Below the pieces are notes generated by a model. That model saw only the letters and a list, made by a program, of their open reading frames with translations, had not been told where the DNA came from and did no database searches. From positions 1 through 11,144 of the forward strand of contig JAVBNH010000011.1 of assembly GCA_031551635.1 (NCBI GenBank): a DNA stretch of 11,144 bases, in the 5' to 3' direction. Positions 1 to 6,938 of the stretch are shown piece after piece. The position numbers and the translations under genes were made by a program. This stretch comes from JAVBNH01 sp031551635. Its GTDB lineage: Bacteria > Bacillota > Clostridia > Oscillospirales > Acutalibacteraceae. The stretch's first letter is position 1; each line of letters starts with the position of its first letter.

Positions 1-141
1 TCATACTACACTTTTACCCGTTTTGGCAATGTCCACTGTTTGGGGTCTCGCACTCTTTCCCCCACTTTTTCTGTCCATTTTTCGGGGATGTCCTGTGCTT
101 TTCCACTTTTAGCAGTGTCCATTCTACGGGGTACAGTTTAA
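1..141 (-). mobile_element. End of an insertion sequence (left copy of the 141-bp terminal inverted repeat)
   Basis: This stretch is a perfect reverse complement of 11004-11144; the match stops exactly after base 141. Read on the minus strand it begins TTAAACTGTACCCC and holds three related subrepeats, each with CCCC followed 10 bases later by TGGACA. Multiple repeated sites near an end that starts with TG are known for IS21-family elements, where they bind the transposase, so an IS21-like end is my best guess. No transposase is in the window, so the family is not established. The element body would lie outside, to the left. Confidence 0.5.
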
Positions 142-142
142 C

Positions 143-184
143 TGTACACTGTTCACTGTTCACTGTTCACTATTCACTGTACAC
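143..184. repeat. Heptamer tandem repeat, six units of the TGTTCAC type
   Basis: Six consecutive 7-bp units run without interruption: TGTACAC, three copies of TGTTCAC, TATTCAC and TGTACAC. The array lies directly beside the IS end, only one base from the repeat boundary. On the minus strand the units read TGAACAG-like and keep the same 7-bp phase as the TTAAACTG at the IS edge. It is non-coding and resembles the short tandemly repeated heptamers known from cyanobacteria and seen between genes in other bacteria. Its function is unknown. Confidence 0.85.
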
Positions 185-261
185 TGAAAAATCATCGTTT
201 AATAAAGAGTTAAAGTTTTTTTTAGAATCTTATCCGGTTTTGCATTCCATTACTTATGTGA

Positions 262-290
262 TTGAATTTGTATTTTTAGCCTGCTATACT
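262..290 (+). promoter_or_regulatory. Vegetative (sigma-A type) promoter ahead of the riboswitch
   Basis: The -35 box is TTGAAT (262-267) and the -10 box is TATACT (285-290), separated by 17 bases. Transcription would start near 297, just before the conserved riboswitch core. This makes a leader of about 200 nt ahead of the secreted protein gene. The call rests on consensus match, spacing and position. Confidence 0.75.
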
Positions 291-302
291 CACGATAACA
301 GT

Positions 303-386
303 TGAAAAGGTAAACCTGCTCAAAGGCAGGGGCGCAAAAATAAAGGGTCTAAGGACATTTCTATGTCTATGACAGCCATTTGCCAA
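303..386 (+). promoter_or_regulatory. Cyclic di-GMP-I riboswitch (GEMM-I aptamer)
   Basis: The hallmark elements of the GEMM-I aptamer appear in order. GAAAAGGTAAACC (304-316) matches the conserved 5' strand. CCTGC (315-319) pairs with GCAGG (326-330). GGCGCAAAA follows (331-339). The second arm has GGGTCTAAGG (345-354), a small helix GACAT/ATGTC (354-358 with 363-367), and the returning ATGACAGCC (369-377). The outer helix closes as GGTAAA (309-314) with TTTGCC (379-384), containing one G-U pair. This class senses the second messenger c-di-GMP, which in bacteria links to surface attachment and motility. It sits between a strong promoter and an intrinsic terminator, the usual arrangement for transcriptional control of the gene at 501. 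Confidence 0.88.
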
Positions 387-418
387 CGTTGATGATTTTT
401 CATTAATGTTGGTTTTTT
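383..418 (+). terminator. Intrinsic terminator that serves as the riboswitch expression platform
   Basis: A 13-bp stem runs from CCAACGTTGATGA (383-395) to TCATTAATGTTGG (400-412), with two G-U pairs and a TTTT loop. A run of six T follows (413-418). Its first two bases (383-384) are also the last two of the aptamer's closing helix, so the two structures compete there. This suggests, but does not prove, that c-di-GMP binding hinders termination and turns the gene on. Confidence 0.8.
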
Positions 419-449
419 GTCGTCTACCGGAATAAACTGAAAAAATTTA

Positions 450-482
450 ATACTAATCCAAATATTTATTAACGGTTAGTAT
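450..482 (+). promoter_or_regulatory. Second leader hairpin just upstream of the ribosome site
   Basis: ATACTAATC (450-458) pairs with GGTTAGTAT (474-482), a 9-bp stem with one G-U pair and a 15-nt AT-rich loop. It ends four bases before the AGGAGG ribosome site (487-492). It could stabilise the 5' end of the mRNA or influence translation. No T-run follows, so it is not a terminator. Confidence 0.4.
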
Positions 483-500
483 AATCAGGAGGAAAAGACA

Positions 501-2024
501 ATGTTAAAAAAATTTACGGCAGTATTCATTTTTGTATTGATGGCTTTCTCTCTGTCGCTTCCGGCGAATGCTATGACTGCCGCAAGCGCACCCGGCGAAA
601 TACAAAATGGCAAAAACAATCTGGAATGGATGAGAAGCTCAGAGCTGAAAGAGGATAGCCTCATTCTTGATGTCAGCACAAATTCGAATAGCTGGAGCTA
701 TGAAAACGCGTTTAACAACACACCCCTGAAATACTTCACGACCTCCGGCGCTCAGGCGCTTGCGAACTCAAAAGCAGCACTGGGGCAGGAAAATGTCAGC
801 CCGGCACAGCAGCAGGTAGGTTACGATAGTGTTTGGGATAACGGCACTTATTTTGAGAAGTATAAAAATGAAAACGGCAACGCTACATACGACTGGGCTT
901 CATGGAAGCACCACGGCGTTTCGGGCAATACTGTAAACAAGGGCGAGTACAGCATCAGGCGTTTTTCATCTTATATCAACATCAGCTCGGACGAGCTGGC
1001 AGCACTTGAGAGCGCGGTTCTCGCACCTGAGGACGAGCTTGGGAATATGAGCTATCTCTTCCCGATAAACGACACAGTTCTTGTTTTTGTAAACGGGCAG
1101 CTTGCTTACTGGGGCGGCACTGATATTATCGAAGGGCAGAACCAGTATAACGCACTTAACAGAGCGGAACTCATGGGTCAAGCCGGCATCAAGGTGCGCA
1201 GCGGAGTTAACGGAATTTTCAAAAGCATTTACCCTCATACGGACGGCTGGTGCATAGACCTTTCAGAAAACGAAGCGGCAGTTGACGTCAAACCTCTGCT
1301 GAGCACAGGCTTCAACAGAATTGATGTTTTCGCGGACGACTACTGGGAAGGCGGCGGCATGAACAAGCTCAACCTCTTTGTTCAGAGCAGCTATATTCCT
1401 GAAGAACCCGAGTTAATAATTACCAAAGCGCAGAGCTGCGAAGATGAGATGGAAATCGGAACAGGTGAATTCATTGAATACTATATCACTGTAAAAAATA
1501 TTTCTAATGTTGATGTTTATGACGCTACAGTATTTGATGATGTACCGGATGACTCGGTTTATGCGGGCGGAGCTGAAAACAGCGGCGGTGTTTATGATTC
1601 AGACCTTAACAGAGTCACTTGGGATTTACCGCTTGTTGCCGCGAACAGCGAGATAACGCTTAGCTTTAAGGTAGCATATGATATTGACGGTAGGGTTTCT
1701 ATATCCCCTCCCATTCTTTATGATAACGCAGCAGGTGAGTTTTGTAAATATGACACGGAAGCAGAAGCGAGAGCTGCCTTCCCCGGTTATTTTTATGACT
1801 ATCCATTACTTGTATCACCGCAGTTCGGCAATGTTCCCTATTTTTTCATTATGCTTTTCGATGAAATTCCCGATGGATATGATGTGGGAACGATAATCCT
1901 TGCAGGTGATTCCATGCCTCAGGAATTTTACATTGAAAATACCGCTACACTGATATACAATGGCATCACAAAAATTTCCAACGAAGTTTCTGTATACGCT
2001 TATTATGCCGGAGGAAAGTATTAA
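501..2024 (+). CDS. Secreted surface protein with DUF11-type domain, under c-di-GMP riboswitch control
   Basis: 507 aa. The start is supported by AGGAGG at 487-492, 8 bases before ATG. Residues 1-24 form a signal peptide (MLKK, a hydrophobic core, cleavage probably after ANA). Residues about 100-295 are a beta-rich region. It includes a stretch NDTVLVFVNGQLAYWGG and a closing FNRIDVFADDYWEGGG, reminiscent of fibro-slime/PA14-like sandwich domains; that likeness is tentative. From about 300 the pattern PELIITK ... YYITVKNISNVDVYDATVFDDVPD is typical of DUF11 / conserved-repeat domains of bacterial surface proteins. The expected last strand (TATLIYNG ... NEVSVYAYY) appears only at 487-505, so about 70 residues seem inserted within the domain. 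No LPXTG anchor or C-terminal membrane helix is visible, so the protein is probably released or held non-covalently. The leader carries a c-di-GMP-I riboswitch, which suggests a role in attachment or matrix (inference). Confidence 0.85.
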   Translation: MLKKFTAVFIFVLMAFSLSLPANAMTAASAPGEIQNGKNNLEWMRSSELKEDSLILDVSTNSNSWSYENAFNNTPLKYFTTSGAQALANSKAALGQENVSPAQQQVGYDSVWDNGTYFEKYKNENGNATYDWASWKHHGVSGNTVNKGEYSIRRFSSYINISSDELAALESAVLAPEDELGNMSYLFPINDTVLVFVNGQLAYWGGTDIIEGQNQYNALNRAELMGQAGIKVRSGVNGIFKSIYPHTDGWCIDLSENEAAVDVKPLLSTGFNRIDVFADDYWEGGGMNKLNLFVQSSYIPEEPELIITKAQSCEDEMEIGTGEFIEYYITVKNISNVDVYDATVFDDVPDDSVYAGGAENSGGVYDSDLNRVTWDLPLVAANSEITLSFKVAYDIDGRVSISPPILYDNAAGEFCKYDTEAEARAAFPGYFYDYPLLVSPQFGNVPYFFIMLFDEIPDGYDVGTIILAGDSMPQEFYIENTATLIYNGITKISNEVSVYAYYAGGKY

Positions 2025-2070
2025 TAGCGAAATAGTATTGCAAGGACTTAAGATTATAGCCAAAATTGCT

Positions 2071-2108
2071 GTGAGCCTCCTGATGCTTCAGGAGGCTCAC
2101 GGTTTTTT
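2071..2108 (+). terminator. Strong intrinsic terminator after the surface protein gene
   Basis: A perfect 13-bp stem (2071-2083 with 2088-2100, GTGAGCCTCCTGA and its complement) with loop TGCT is followed by GG and six T (2103-2108). It terminates the gene ending at 2024. The minus-strand gene at 2115 points toward it, so it may also act in that direction, although only four T occur on that side. Confidence 0.9.
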
Positions 2109-2114
2109 AAACGG

Positions 2115-3137
2115 TTAAAATAGACCCGGGTCATTGGTCGTTGAGCTTTCGGTGCTGTTTGTATATTGTTTTGGCAGGGAGTCTATTACTGTCTGTGTGT
2201 AGTCATAAGGCGTATATTTTTGCGGCGGCACCGTTGGTATAGGCATTTTATGCTCGTGAGGGTAATGCGGAGGATAATTCTGGGTGTGCCGCTCTTGTGC
2301 GCTGCTATACGGCGGAATGCTACTTGAGTAGTCTGTAACCGCATCGTCAATGTAGGGAGGTATATTTTGACTGAGCTTCACTTGTGCGTCATTAGAATCC
2401 GACTGCGAATTATCAAAAAACTGCGGCTCATTCTCAAAGCCGGGTAGCATTCCTTTGTCCGCGTCTCCATTCATCAGCGCGTGCGTTCTGAGATAAGCGT
2501 ACATTTCGGCGCAGGTCGCGTTTATATAGGGTCTGAGTAAGATAAAACCCATTCCGATTGATAAAATACACAATATAAACCAGCCCATAAAGCTCAGATG
2601 AATGAATAATATATCCAGCGTGTTTTTATCCGTCATTTTTTTTGAAAGCTTGAACACATCCTCTTTGCTCATGTTCGGGTTTTCCGCAAGAATATACGGC
2701 ACAAGGCAAAGTTGGAGATACCTGATAATTCCGGGAATTATTAAAAACAACGACCAAAACATAATACTTAAAATCATTTTGAAATTTATTGCGACAATTC
2801 TGGTGTAGTGAGACTCACTAAATACCCAGAAAATTGAATCCATACTCGGTTTTTCAGAACGGTTTAGCATATAGTACCGTTTTACTCCGACATACAGCGG
2901 ATCGCTGACAAAAATTGAAAAAAACAGTCCGAAAAGCGGCATCAGGAAGTTTAATGGCATAATCATAGCTGCTATGACAACTTCAAATTCTTTGAGCGTA
3001 CTCAAATCGGAAAGCATGTCTCTATCAAAATTATTAAACGGATTCAACAAAAACAAGAAAAACAGCACCGGCACCCAATAATTCCTCGATAATGCGATTT
3101 TTGCCTGCCCTTTAAAGATATGCCTATATTTATTCAT
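2115..3137 (-). CDS. DUF975-family multi-pass membrane protein with Pro/Tyr-rich tail
   Basis: 340 aa from the ATG at 3137, chosen because GGGAGG lies 8 bases upstream. A longer reading from 3155 would put that ribosome site inside the gene. Several membrane segments are visible: about residues 20-35, 55-80, 115-140, and two between 175 and 205. The stretch LIIPGIIRYLQLCLVPYILA, followed by ENPNMSKEDVFKLSKKMT and LSFMGWFILCILSIGMG ending in RPY, is the signature of DUF975 proteins, which are widespread in Firmicutes and of unknown function. The last ~110 residues form a hydrophilic tail with repeated IPPY, YPPHY and TPYDY motifs, which is unusual in length and composition. It is transcribed divergently from the symporter gene and convergently with the surface protein gene. 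Confidence 0.85.
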   Translation of the reverse strand: MNKYRHIFKGQAKIALSRNYWVPVLFFLFLLNPFNNFDRDMLSDLSTLKEFEVVIAAMIMPLNFLMPLFGLFFSIFVSDPLYVGVKRYYMLNRSEKPSMDSIFWVFSESHYTRIVAINFKMILSIMFWSLFLIIPGIIRYLQLCLVPYILAENPNMSKEDVFKLSKKMTDKNTLDILFIHLSFMGWFILCILSIGMGFILLRPYINATCAEMYAYLRTHALMNGDADKGMLPGFENEPQFFDNSQSDSNDAQVKLSQNIPPYIDDAVTDYSSSIPPYSSAQERHTQNYPPHYPHEHKMPIPTVPPQKYTPYDYTQTVIDSLPKQYTNSTESSTTNDPGLF

Positions 3138-3215
3138 GAAAAAAACCTCCCACATCTATTGTCAAGCGTAATACGCCGAAAGACTAAAAATCTCGCGAAA
3201 AAAAATTCTGTTTTT

Positions 3216-3244
3216 ATTATATATTAAATATATTTTAAATGCAA
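3216..3244 (-). promoter_or_regulatory. Promoter of the DUF975-like gene (minus strand)
   Basis: On the minus strand the -35 box TTGCAT (3239-3244) and the -10 box TATAAT (3216-3221) are separated by 17 bases. Transcription would begin near 3209, giving a leader of about 70 nt before the ATG at 3137. The leader contains the near-palindrome GCGTA-A-TACGC (3166-3176). Confidence 0.7.
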
Positions 3245-3247
3245 CAC

Positions 3248-3276
3248 TTGAAATACTTCGGCATAAATGATACAAT
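3248..3276 (+). promoter_or_regulatory. Promoter of the symporter gene
   Basis: TTGAAA (3248-3253), 17 bases, TACAAT (3271-3276). The -35 box lies only three bases from the -35 box of the divergent minus-strand promoter, so the two promoters are back to back. A leader of about 95 nt follows, with a small hairpin CTGTC/GACAG (3289-3303). Confidence 0.72.
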
Positions 3277-3377
3277 ATTTATATATTTCTGTCTTTGTGA
3301 CAGTTGCGAATTAGAGGCGGTTTCTTTTTTTTCGGGAGCGAACCACGGTATTTCATTTCATCGAAAGGATCAGTCTT

Positions 3378-4829
3378 ATGAATGAAAATGAAGCGGTTGA
3401 TTATTTGCAGCCGCAAAACAGAAAGTATGTCCGCGCAAGAGAAAAAATAATATTCGGAGTCGCCAATGGAGGGCAGGTAATTGGCTACGACCTTGTGGCA
3501 AGCCACCTGACCTATTTTTTCGTCAATGTCTTTCGCGTCAGTCCTGTTTATGTTTCCGCGATGCTCTTTCTGGAAAGCTTCTGGGACGCGTTGAATGACC
3601 CTCTTGTCGGCATTATTGTCGACCGCACACGCACGCGCTTCGGCAAGCTGCGCCCTTATCTGCGTGTCACACCTTTTTTTATTTCCATTGTGACGATATT
3701 GCTTTTTGCCGGACCTTTAATAGTAAAAGACAGCTCGCAAACCGCTCCTTCAAAGCTAATATATGTCACGCTTACATACATTTTGTGGGAATTTTTCTAT
3801 TCCATCGCCGATGTGCCGTTTTGGGGTTTGTCCACCGCAATTTCGCCCAACCCCGCTGAAAAATCCTCAGCCATTGCCCACGCCAGGATTATATCAGGTA
3901 TTATAAGCGCGGTCAATGGCATCGGAATGCCGATAATGATTGACATCGCCAAAGCGCCCGGCTCGAAGCTGCTGATGAAAAATGTCTATTTCGCGATAGC
4001 CTTGCTTGCGGGAACCGTGGGAGCAGGGCTTTTCGCGCTTTCCGGCTTTTTCGTAAAGGAACGGGTGGTTCAGAACTCACAGCAGCCGAGCTTTAAAGAG
4101 TGCGCCACGATGCTTGTTAAAAATCAGCCGCTGCGAACGCTGATTCTCAGGGATGTAATCGGTACGCTGGGCAGTATCGGCGGCGTGTTCGGCACTTATT
4201 ATTATGTTGATGTGCTCGGCTCCTACTCAGCGTCGCTGCTCATAGGCATACCCGGCGTTATCACCGGCTATATTTCTTATATGCTGCTGCCGATGCTGAA
4301 AAAGCGGTACAATAACAAGCAGCTTGTTATTTTTTCGCCGCTGTTTAATTCGGCGGTCAATGCTTTGATTTTTATTCTTAGTCTCGGGAACTATACGAAA
4401 ATGAGCGTTATGATACCGCTGCTCATGATTAACAACGGTTTAGGCGGTTTTGTCAATGCCATTAACAGTGTTGTGCCGATGGAGATGTTCGGTGAGACAG
4501 TAGACTATTCTGAATGGACGACTTCCCAGCGCAGTGAGGGTATAAGCTTTGCCATACCGACCTTTGTGGCGAAATTTTCAGGCGCGGTCTCACGTTCCTT
4601 CGGTATAATGGGGCTGCGGCTGATAGGCTATCAGACCTCGGGCAGCTCTGCTTTTGTCGCCCAGAGCGAGCGCACCAAAAAAAGCATATGGCTCATGTAC
4701 TTTTTCTCGCCGATAGTCCTCCGCCTATTCAATATAATTCCGATGTTGAAATATGACCTTGTGGGCGAAAAGAGAAAGCGGATGTATGATGAGCTTAACG
4801 AGAGAAGAAGAATGAAAATTAATCAATAG
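3378..4829 (+). CDS. GPH-family (MelB-like) sugar:cation symporter, MFS fold
   Basis: 483 aa, start supported by AAAGGA 8 bases upstream. The protein is very hydrophobic, with about 12 membrane segments. The family signature is clear at residues 69-95: WDALNDPLVG, then DRTRTRFGKLRPYL, which is the N-domain acidic site and first cytoplasmic loop of glycoside-pentoside-hexuronide:cation symporters. GYDLVASHLTYFF (37-48) fits helix I-II of the same family. About 130 residues before the end, VVPMEMFGETVDYSEWTTSQRSEG (split by a helix break) is the equivalent C-domain loop. The substrate cannot be read from sequence; a sugar or glycoside imported with Na+ or H+ is expected. The next gene, an aldolase, has its own promoter, so a dedicated pathway is not implied. 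Confidence 0.88.
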   Translation: MNENEAVDYLQPQNRKYVRAREKIIFGVANGGQVIGYDLVASHLTYFFVNVFRVSPVYVSAMLFLESFWDALNDPLVGIIVDRTRTRFGKLRPYLRVTPFFISIVTILLFAGPLIVKDSSQTAPSKLIYVTLTYILWEFFYSIADVPFWGLSTAISPNPAEKSSAIAHARIISGIISAVNGIGMPIMIDIAKAPGSKLLMKNVYFAIALLAGTVGAGLFALSGFFVKERVVQNSQQPSFKECATMLVKNQPLRTLILRDVIGTLGSIGGVFGTYYYVDVLGSYSASLLIGIPGVITGYISYMLLPMLKKRYNNKQLVIFSPLFNSAVNALIFILSLGNYTKMSVMIPLLMINNGLGGFVNAINSVVPMEMFGETVDYSEWTTSQRSEGISFAIPTFVAKFSGAVSRSFGIMGLRLIGYQTSGSSAFVAQSERTKKSIWLMYFFSPIVLRLFNIIPMLKYDLVGEKRKRMYDELNERRRMKINQ

Positions 4830-4834
4830 AAGAT

Positions 4835-4863
4835 TTGACTTTTTTATAAAAACAGGTTATAAT
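4835..4863 (+). promoter_or_regulatory. Promoter of the aldolase gene
   Basis: TTGACT (4835-4840), 17 bases, TATAAT (4858-4863): nearly a perfect vegetative promoter, in the 69-bp gap between symporter and aldolase. It would start transcription near 4870, with a leader of about 29 nt. Strong constitutive expression fits a glycolytic gene. Confidence 0.82.
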
Positions 4864-4898
4864 TATTTTAAATTTACAGTAAGGGAAATGATTTATAA

Positions 4899-5834
4899 AT
4901 GCCGCTTGTAACAACAAAAGAAATGTTTAAAAAAGCCTATGAGGGCGGTTATGCCATCGGCGCGTTTAACGTCAACAATATGGAAATCGTTCAGGGCATA
5001 ACCGAAGCCGCCTGCGAGCTGAAAGCTCCCCTGATTCTTCAGGTTTCCGCCGGTGCGCGCAAATACGCAAACCACACCTATCTCACAAAGCTTGTTGAGG
5101 CTGCGATAATCGAGACTAATTTACCTATTGCCCTCCACCTCGACCACGGCGCGGATTTTGAAGTGTGCAAGAGCTGCATTGACGGCGGTTTTACCTCCGT
5201 TATGATTGACGGCTCCCACCACGCGTATGAGGATAATGTCACTCTGACAAAGAAGGTCGTCGAATACGCCCATGCTCACGGCGTAACCGTTGAGGGCGAG
5301 CTCGGTCAGCTTGCTGGAGTTGAGGATGATGTCAGCGTCAGCGCTGAAAACGCCTCCTATACCCAGCCCTCTCAGGTTGAGGATTTTGTCACGAGAACCG
5401 GCGTCGATTCGCTGGCAATCGCAATAGGCACAAGCCACGGCGCTTTTAAATTCAAGCCCGGTCAGAAGCCGCAGCTGCGTTTTGATATTCTTGAGGAGGT
5501 CTCACAGCGCCTGCCGAATTTCCCCATAGTCCTCCACGGCGCAAGCTCTGTTGTCCCGGAATTTGTCGCGATGATTAACAAGTTCGGCGGCGCGATGGAC
5601 GACGCTATAGGCATTCCGGAGGAAATGCTGCGCCAGGCGGCAAAAAGCGCGGTCTGCAAGATTAATATTGACTCTGATTTAAGGCTCGCAATGACCGCCG
5701 CCATCAGAAAATATATGGCTGAAAATCCCTCACATTTCGACCCCAGACAGTACCTCACACCAGCCAGAGACGCCATTAAGGGCATGGTCAAGCATAAGAT
5801 TTTAACGGTGCTCGGCTGTGAAAACAAAGCGTAA
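4899..5834 (+). CDS. fba: Fructose-1,6-bisphosphate aldolase, class II (zinc-dependent)
   Basis: 311 aa, about the length of the short class II aldolases. The enzyme cleaves fructose-1,6-bisphosphate reversibly into dihydroxyacetone phosphate and glyceraldehyde-3-phosphate in cytosolic glycolysis and gluconeogenesis. Visible motifs: GAFNVNN (21-27); ALHLDHG (78-84), with the catalytic Asp82 and zinc ligand His83; VEGELG (131-136), with Glu132/Glu134; AIGTSHGAFKF (175-185), with zinc ligand His180; VLHGASS (211-217), with zinc ligand His213; and KINIDSD (254-260), for phosphate binding. All key residues are present. A tagatose-bisphosphate aldolase of the same family is the main alternative. 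The start has AAGGGA 12 bases upstream, a long but acceptable spacing. It is a single-gene unit with its own promoter and terminator. Confidence 0.95.
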   Translation: MPLVTTKEMFKKAYEGGYAIGAFNVNNMEIVQGITEAACELKAPLILQVSAGARKYANHTYLTKLVEAAIIETNLPIALHLDHGADFEVCKSCIDGGFTSVMIDGSHHAYEDNVTLTKKVVEYAHAHGVTVEGELGQLAGVEDDVSVSAENASYTQPSQVEDFVTRTGVDSLAIAIGTSHGAFKFKPGQKPQLRFDILEEVSQRLPNFPIVLHGASSVVPEFVAMINKFGGAMDDAIGIPEEMLRQAAKSAVCKINIDSDLRLAMTAAIRKYMAENPSHFDPRQYLTPARDAIKGMVKHKILTVLGCENKA

Positions 5835-5866
5835 AAAGGATTTAGGTTGAAAAATATATAATACTG

Positions 5867-5905
5867 TTTTAAAAGCGTGTCAATTTTTTCGGCACGCTTT
5901 TAAAA
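5867..5905 (+). terminator. Intrinsic terminator after fba
   Basis: TTTTAAAAGCGTG (5867-5879) pairs with CACGCTTTTAAAA (5893-5905); an extra U-G and C-G pair can extend the stem inward. The GC core followed by TTTT, and preceded by AAAA, gives a terminator that could work in both directions. It separates fba from the operon beginning at 5930. Confidence 0.82.
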
Positions 5906-5929
5906 TGTTATAAAAAGTTGTTTTTTTTG

Positions 5930-5958
5930 TTGATAATCCGAAAATTTTATGCTATCAT
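5930..5958 (+). promoter_or_regulatory. Promoter of the lipoprotein-acyltransferase-UroD operon
   Basis: TTGATA (5930-5935), 17 bases, TATCAT (5953-5958), directly downstream of the fba terminator. Transcription would start near 5965. No other clear promoter or terminator is seen until after 9400, so it probably serves the three genes that follow. Confidence 0.65.
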
Positions 5959-6000
5959 TAAAAAGATACATTTTATTTTATAAATAGGATTGTGATTTTT

Positions 6001-6909
6001 TTGAAAAGCTCATCTAAAACCTGTAAAGCTTTTTCTGCCATTCTTCCTTTTATTTTGCTTTTTTTAATTTCCTGCACTAATAATGAAAACCCTAATCCTG
6101 CAAACGGGCAAATCTCTCAAATCTCGAGCACATCCGCAAGCACTGCAGCGGTGACAGAAACAGTCTCTCAAAGCACCGCAGCCGTTACTTCCACTACCTA
6201 CGATACCACCGCCCCGGCGGAAAATGAAACAACAGCCATCCCCGGGGTGACGACAACCGCACCCTCAGGCAGTCTTCCGGACACAAAAGAAGAAATCCTC
6301 GCTCTTTATACCTCGGTGACGAAAAAAATAAAGGACGAAATTGTTGGCTTTTCGCTCGCGTCATGGATGAAAATTGAAAACGAGAAAATACAGGGGCTCG
6401 GGAAGGCCCTCATTGAGCCTATGCTCTCGAGAATGCCTAGTGAGGCGGAGGCTAAGGGGGAGAAAAAATTTGTTATACCCAAGGGCGACCCGACAGTCGC
6501 GGAGCGTTTCCCTGTCTGCTCACTTACTGATTTAAGCGTTATTGAGAGTGCTGCATGCACCTCTGAAGGCGAGAATTATATTATCGAAATGACCTTTTCT
6601 GACAGGAAGAATCCGAAAAAGGACGACCCGCTCTCAACTGTTTTGCCCTTTATGATGACGGCTGACGACATGCTGGAGGGTGTTAACAGCGACAGAATGA
6701 AAAATTTTGTAAAGTCAATAGACAAGATAAATATTGATTATAATGACTGTAAAATCAGGTGCAAGTTTAATCCTGAAACCTTGATAATTACCGAGCTGCA
6801 AACGGACATGACGATGTTTTTTGACCTTGACGCAAAGCTTGTTGTCGGCAGTCTCACAGGCTCCGCGGACATTGTGAGCCATATGTATATTTTTGAATTT
6901 GTTTATTAA
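6001..6909 (+). CDS. Predicted lipoprotein of unknown function with Ser/Thr-rich linker
   Basis: About 302 aa from the TTG at 6001. That start lies 11 bases after AGGA (5986-5989). The in-frame GTG at 5992 would add three residues but sits only two bases from the ribosome site. The N-terminus is a lipoprotein signal: basic MKSSSKTCK, a hydrophobic stretch, then the lipobox LISC, giving a lipidated Cys at residue 25. Residues about 26-95 are a low-complexity Ser/Thr/Ala/Pro linker that would lift the domain off the membrane. The remaining ~200 residues form a soluble domain (starting near EEILALYTSVTKKIKDE) that resembles uncharacterised lipoproteins of Clostridia; I cannot name a domain with certainty. 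It heads the operon with the acyltransferase 29 bases downstream. Confidence 0.75.
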   Translation: MKSSSKTCKAFSAILPFILLFLISCTNNENPNPANGQISQISSTSASTAAVTETVSQSTAAVTSTTYDTTAPAENETTAIPGVTTTAPSGSLPDTKEEILALYTSVTKKIKDEIVGFSLASWMKIENEKIQGLGKALIEPMLSRMPSEAEAKGEKKFVIPKGDPTVAERFPVCSLTDLSVIESAACTSEGENYIIEMTFSDRKNPKKDDPLSTVLPFMMTADDMLEGVNSDRMKNFVKSIDKINIDYNDCKIRCKFNPETLIITELQTDMTMFFDLDAKLVVGSLTGSADIVSHMYIFEFVY

Positions 6910-6938
6910 TTTTGTAATGCTTTGGGGAGATTTGGATT

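Noticed and set aside
480..485. TATAAT as a second promoter for the surface protein gene
   Set aside because: No -35 box lies at the right distance, and the start site would fall at or beyond the ribosome site; the TATAAT is part of the leader hairpin and its edge.
3137..3155. Longer N-terminus (MWEVFF) for the DUF975-like protein
   Set aside because: The added codons contain the GGGAGG ribosome site that correctly serves the ATG at 3137.
5462..5827. 121-codon open frame on the minus strand inside fba
   Set aside because: It is a shadow of the aldolase gene, whose catalytic residues are all in the plus-strand frame.
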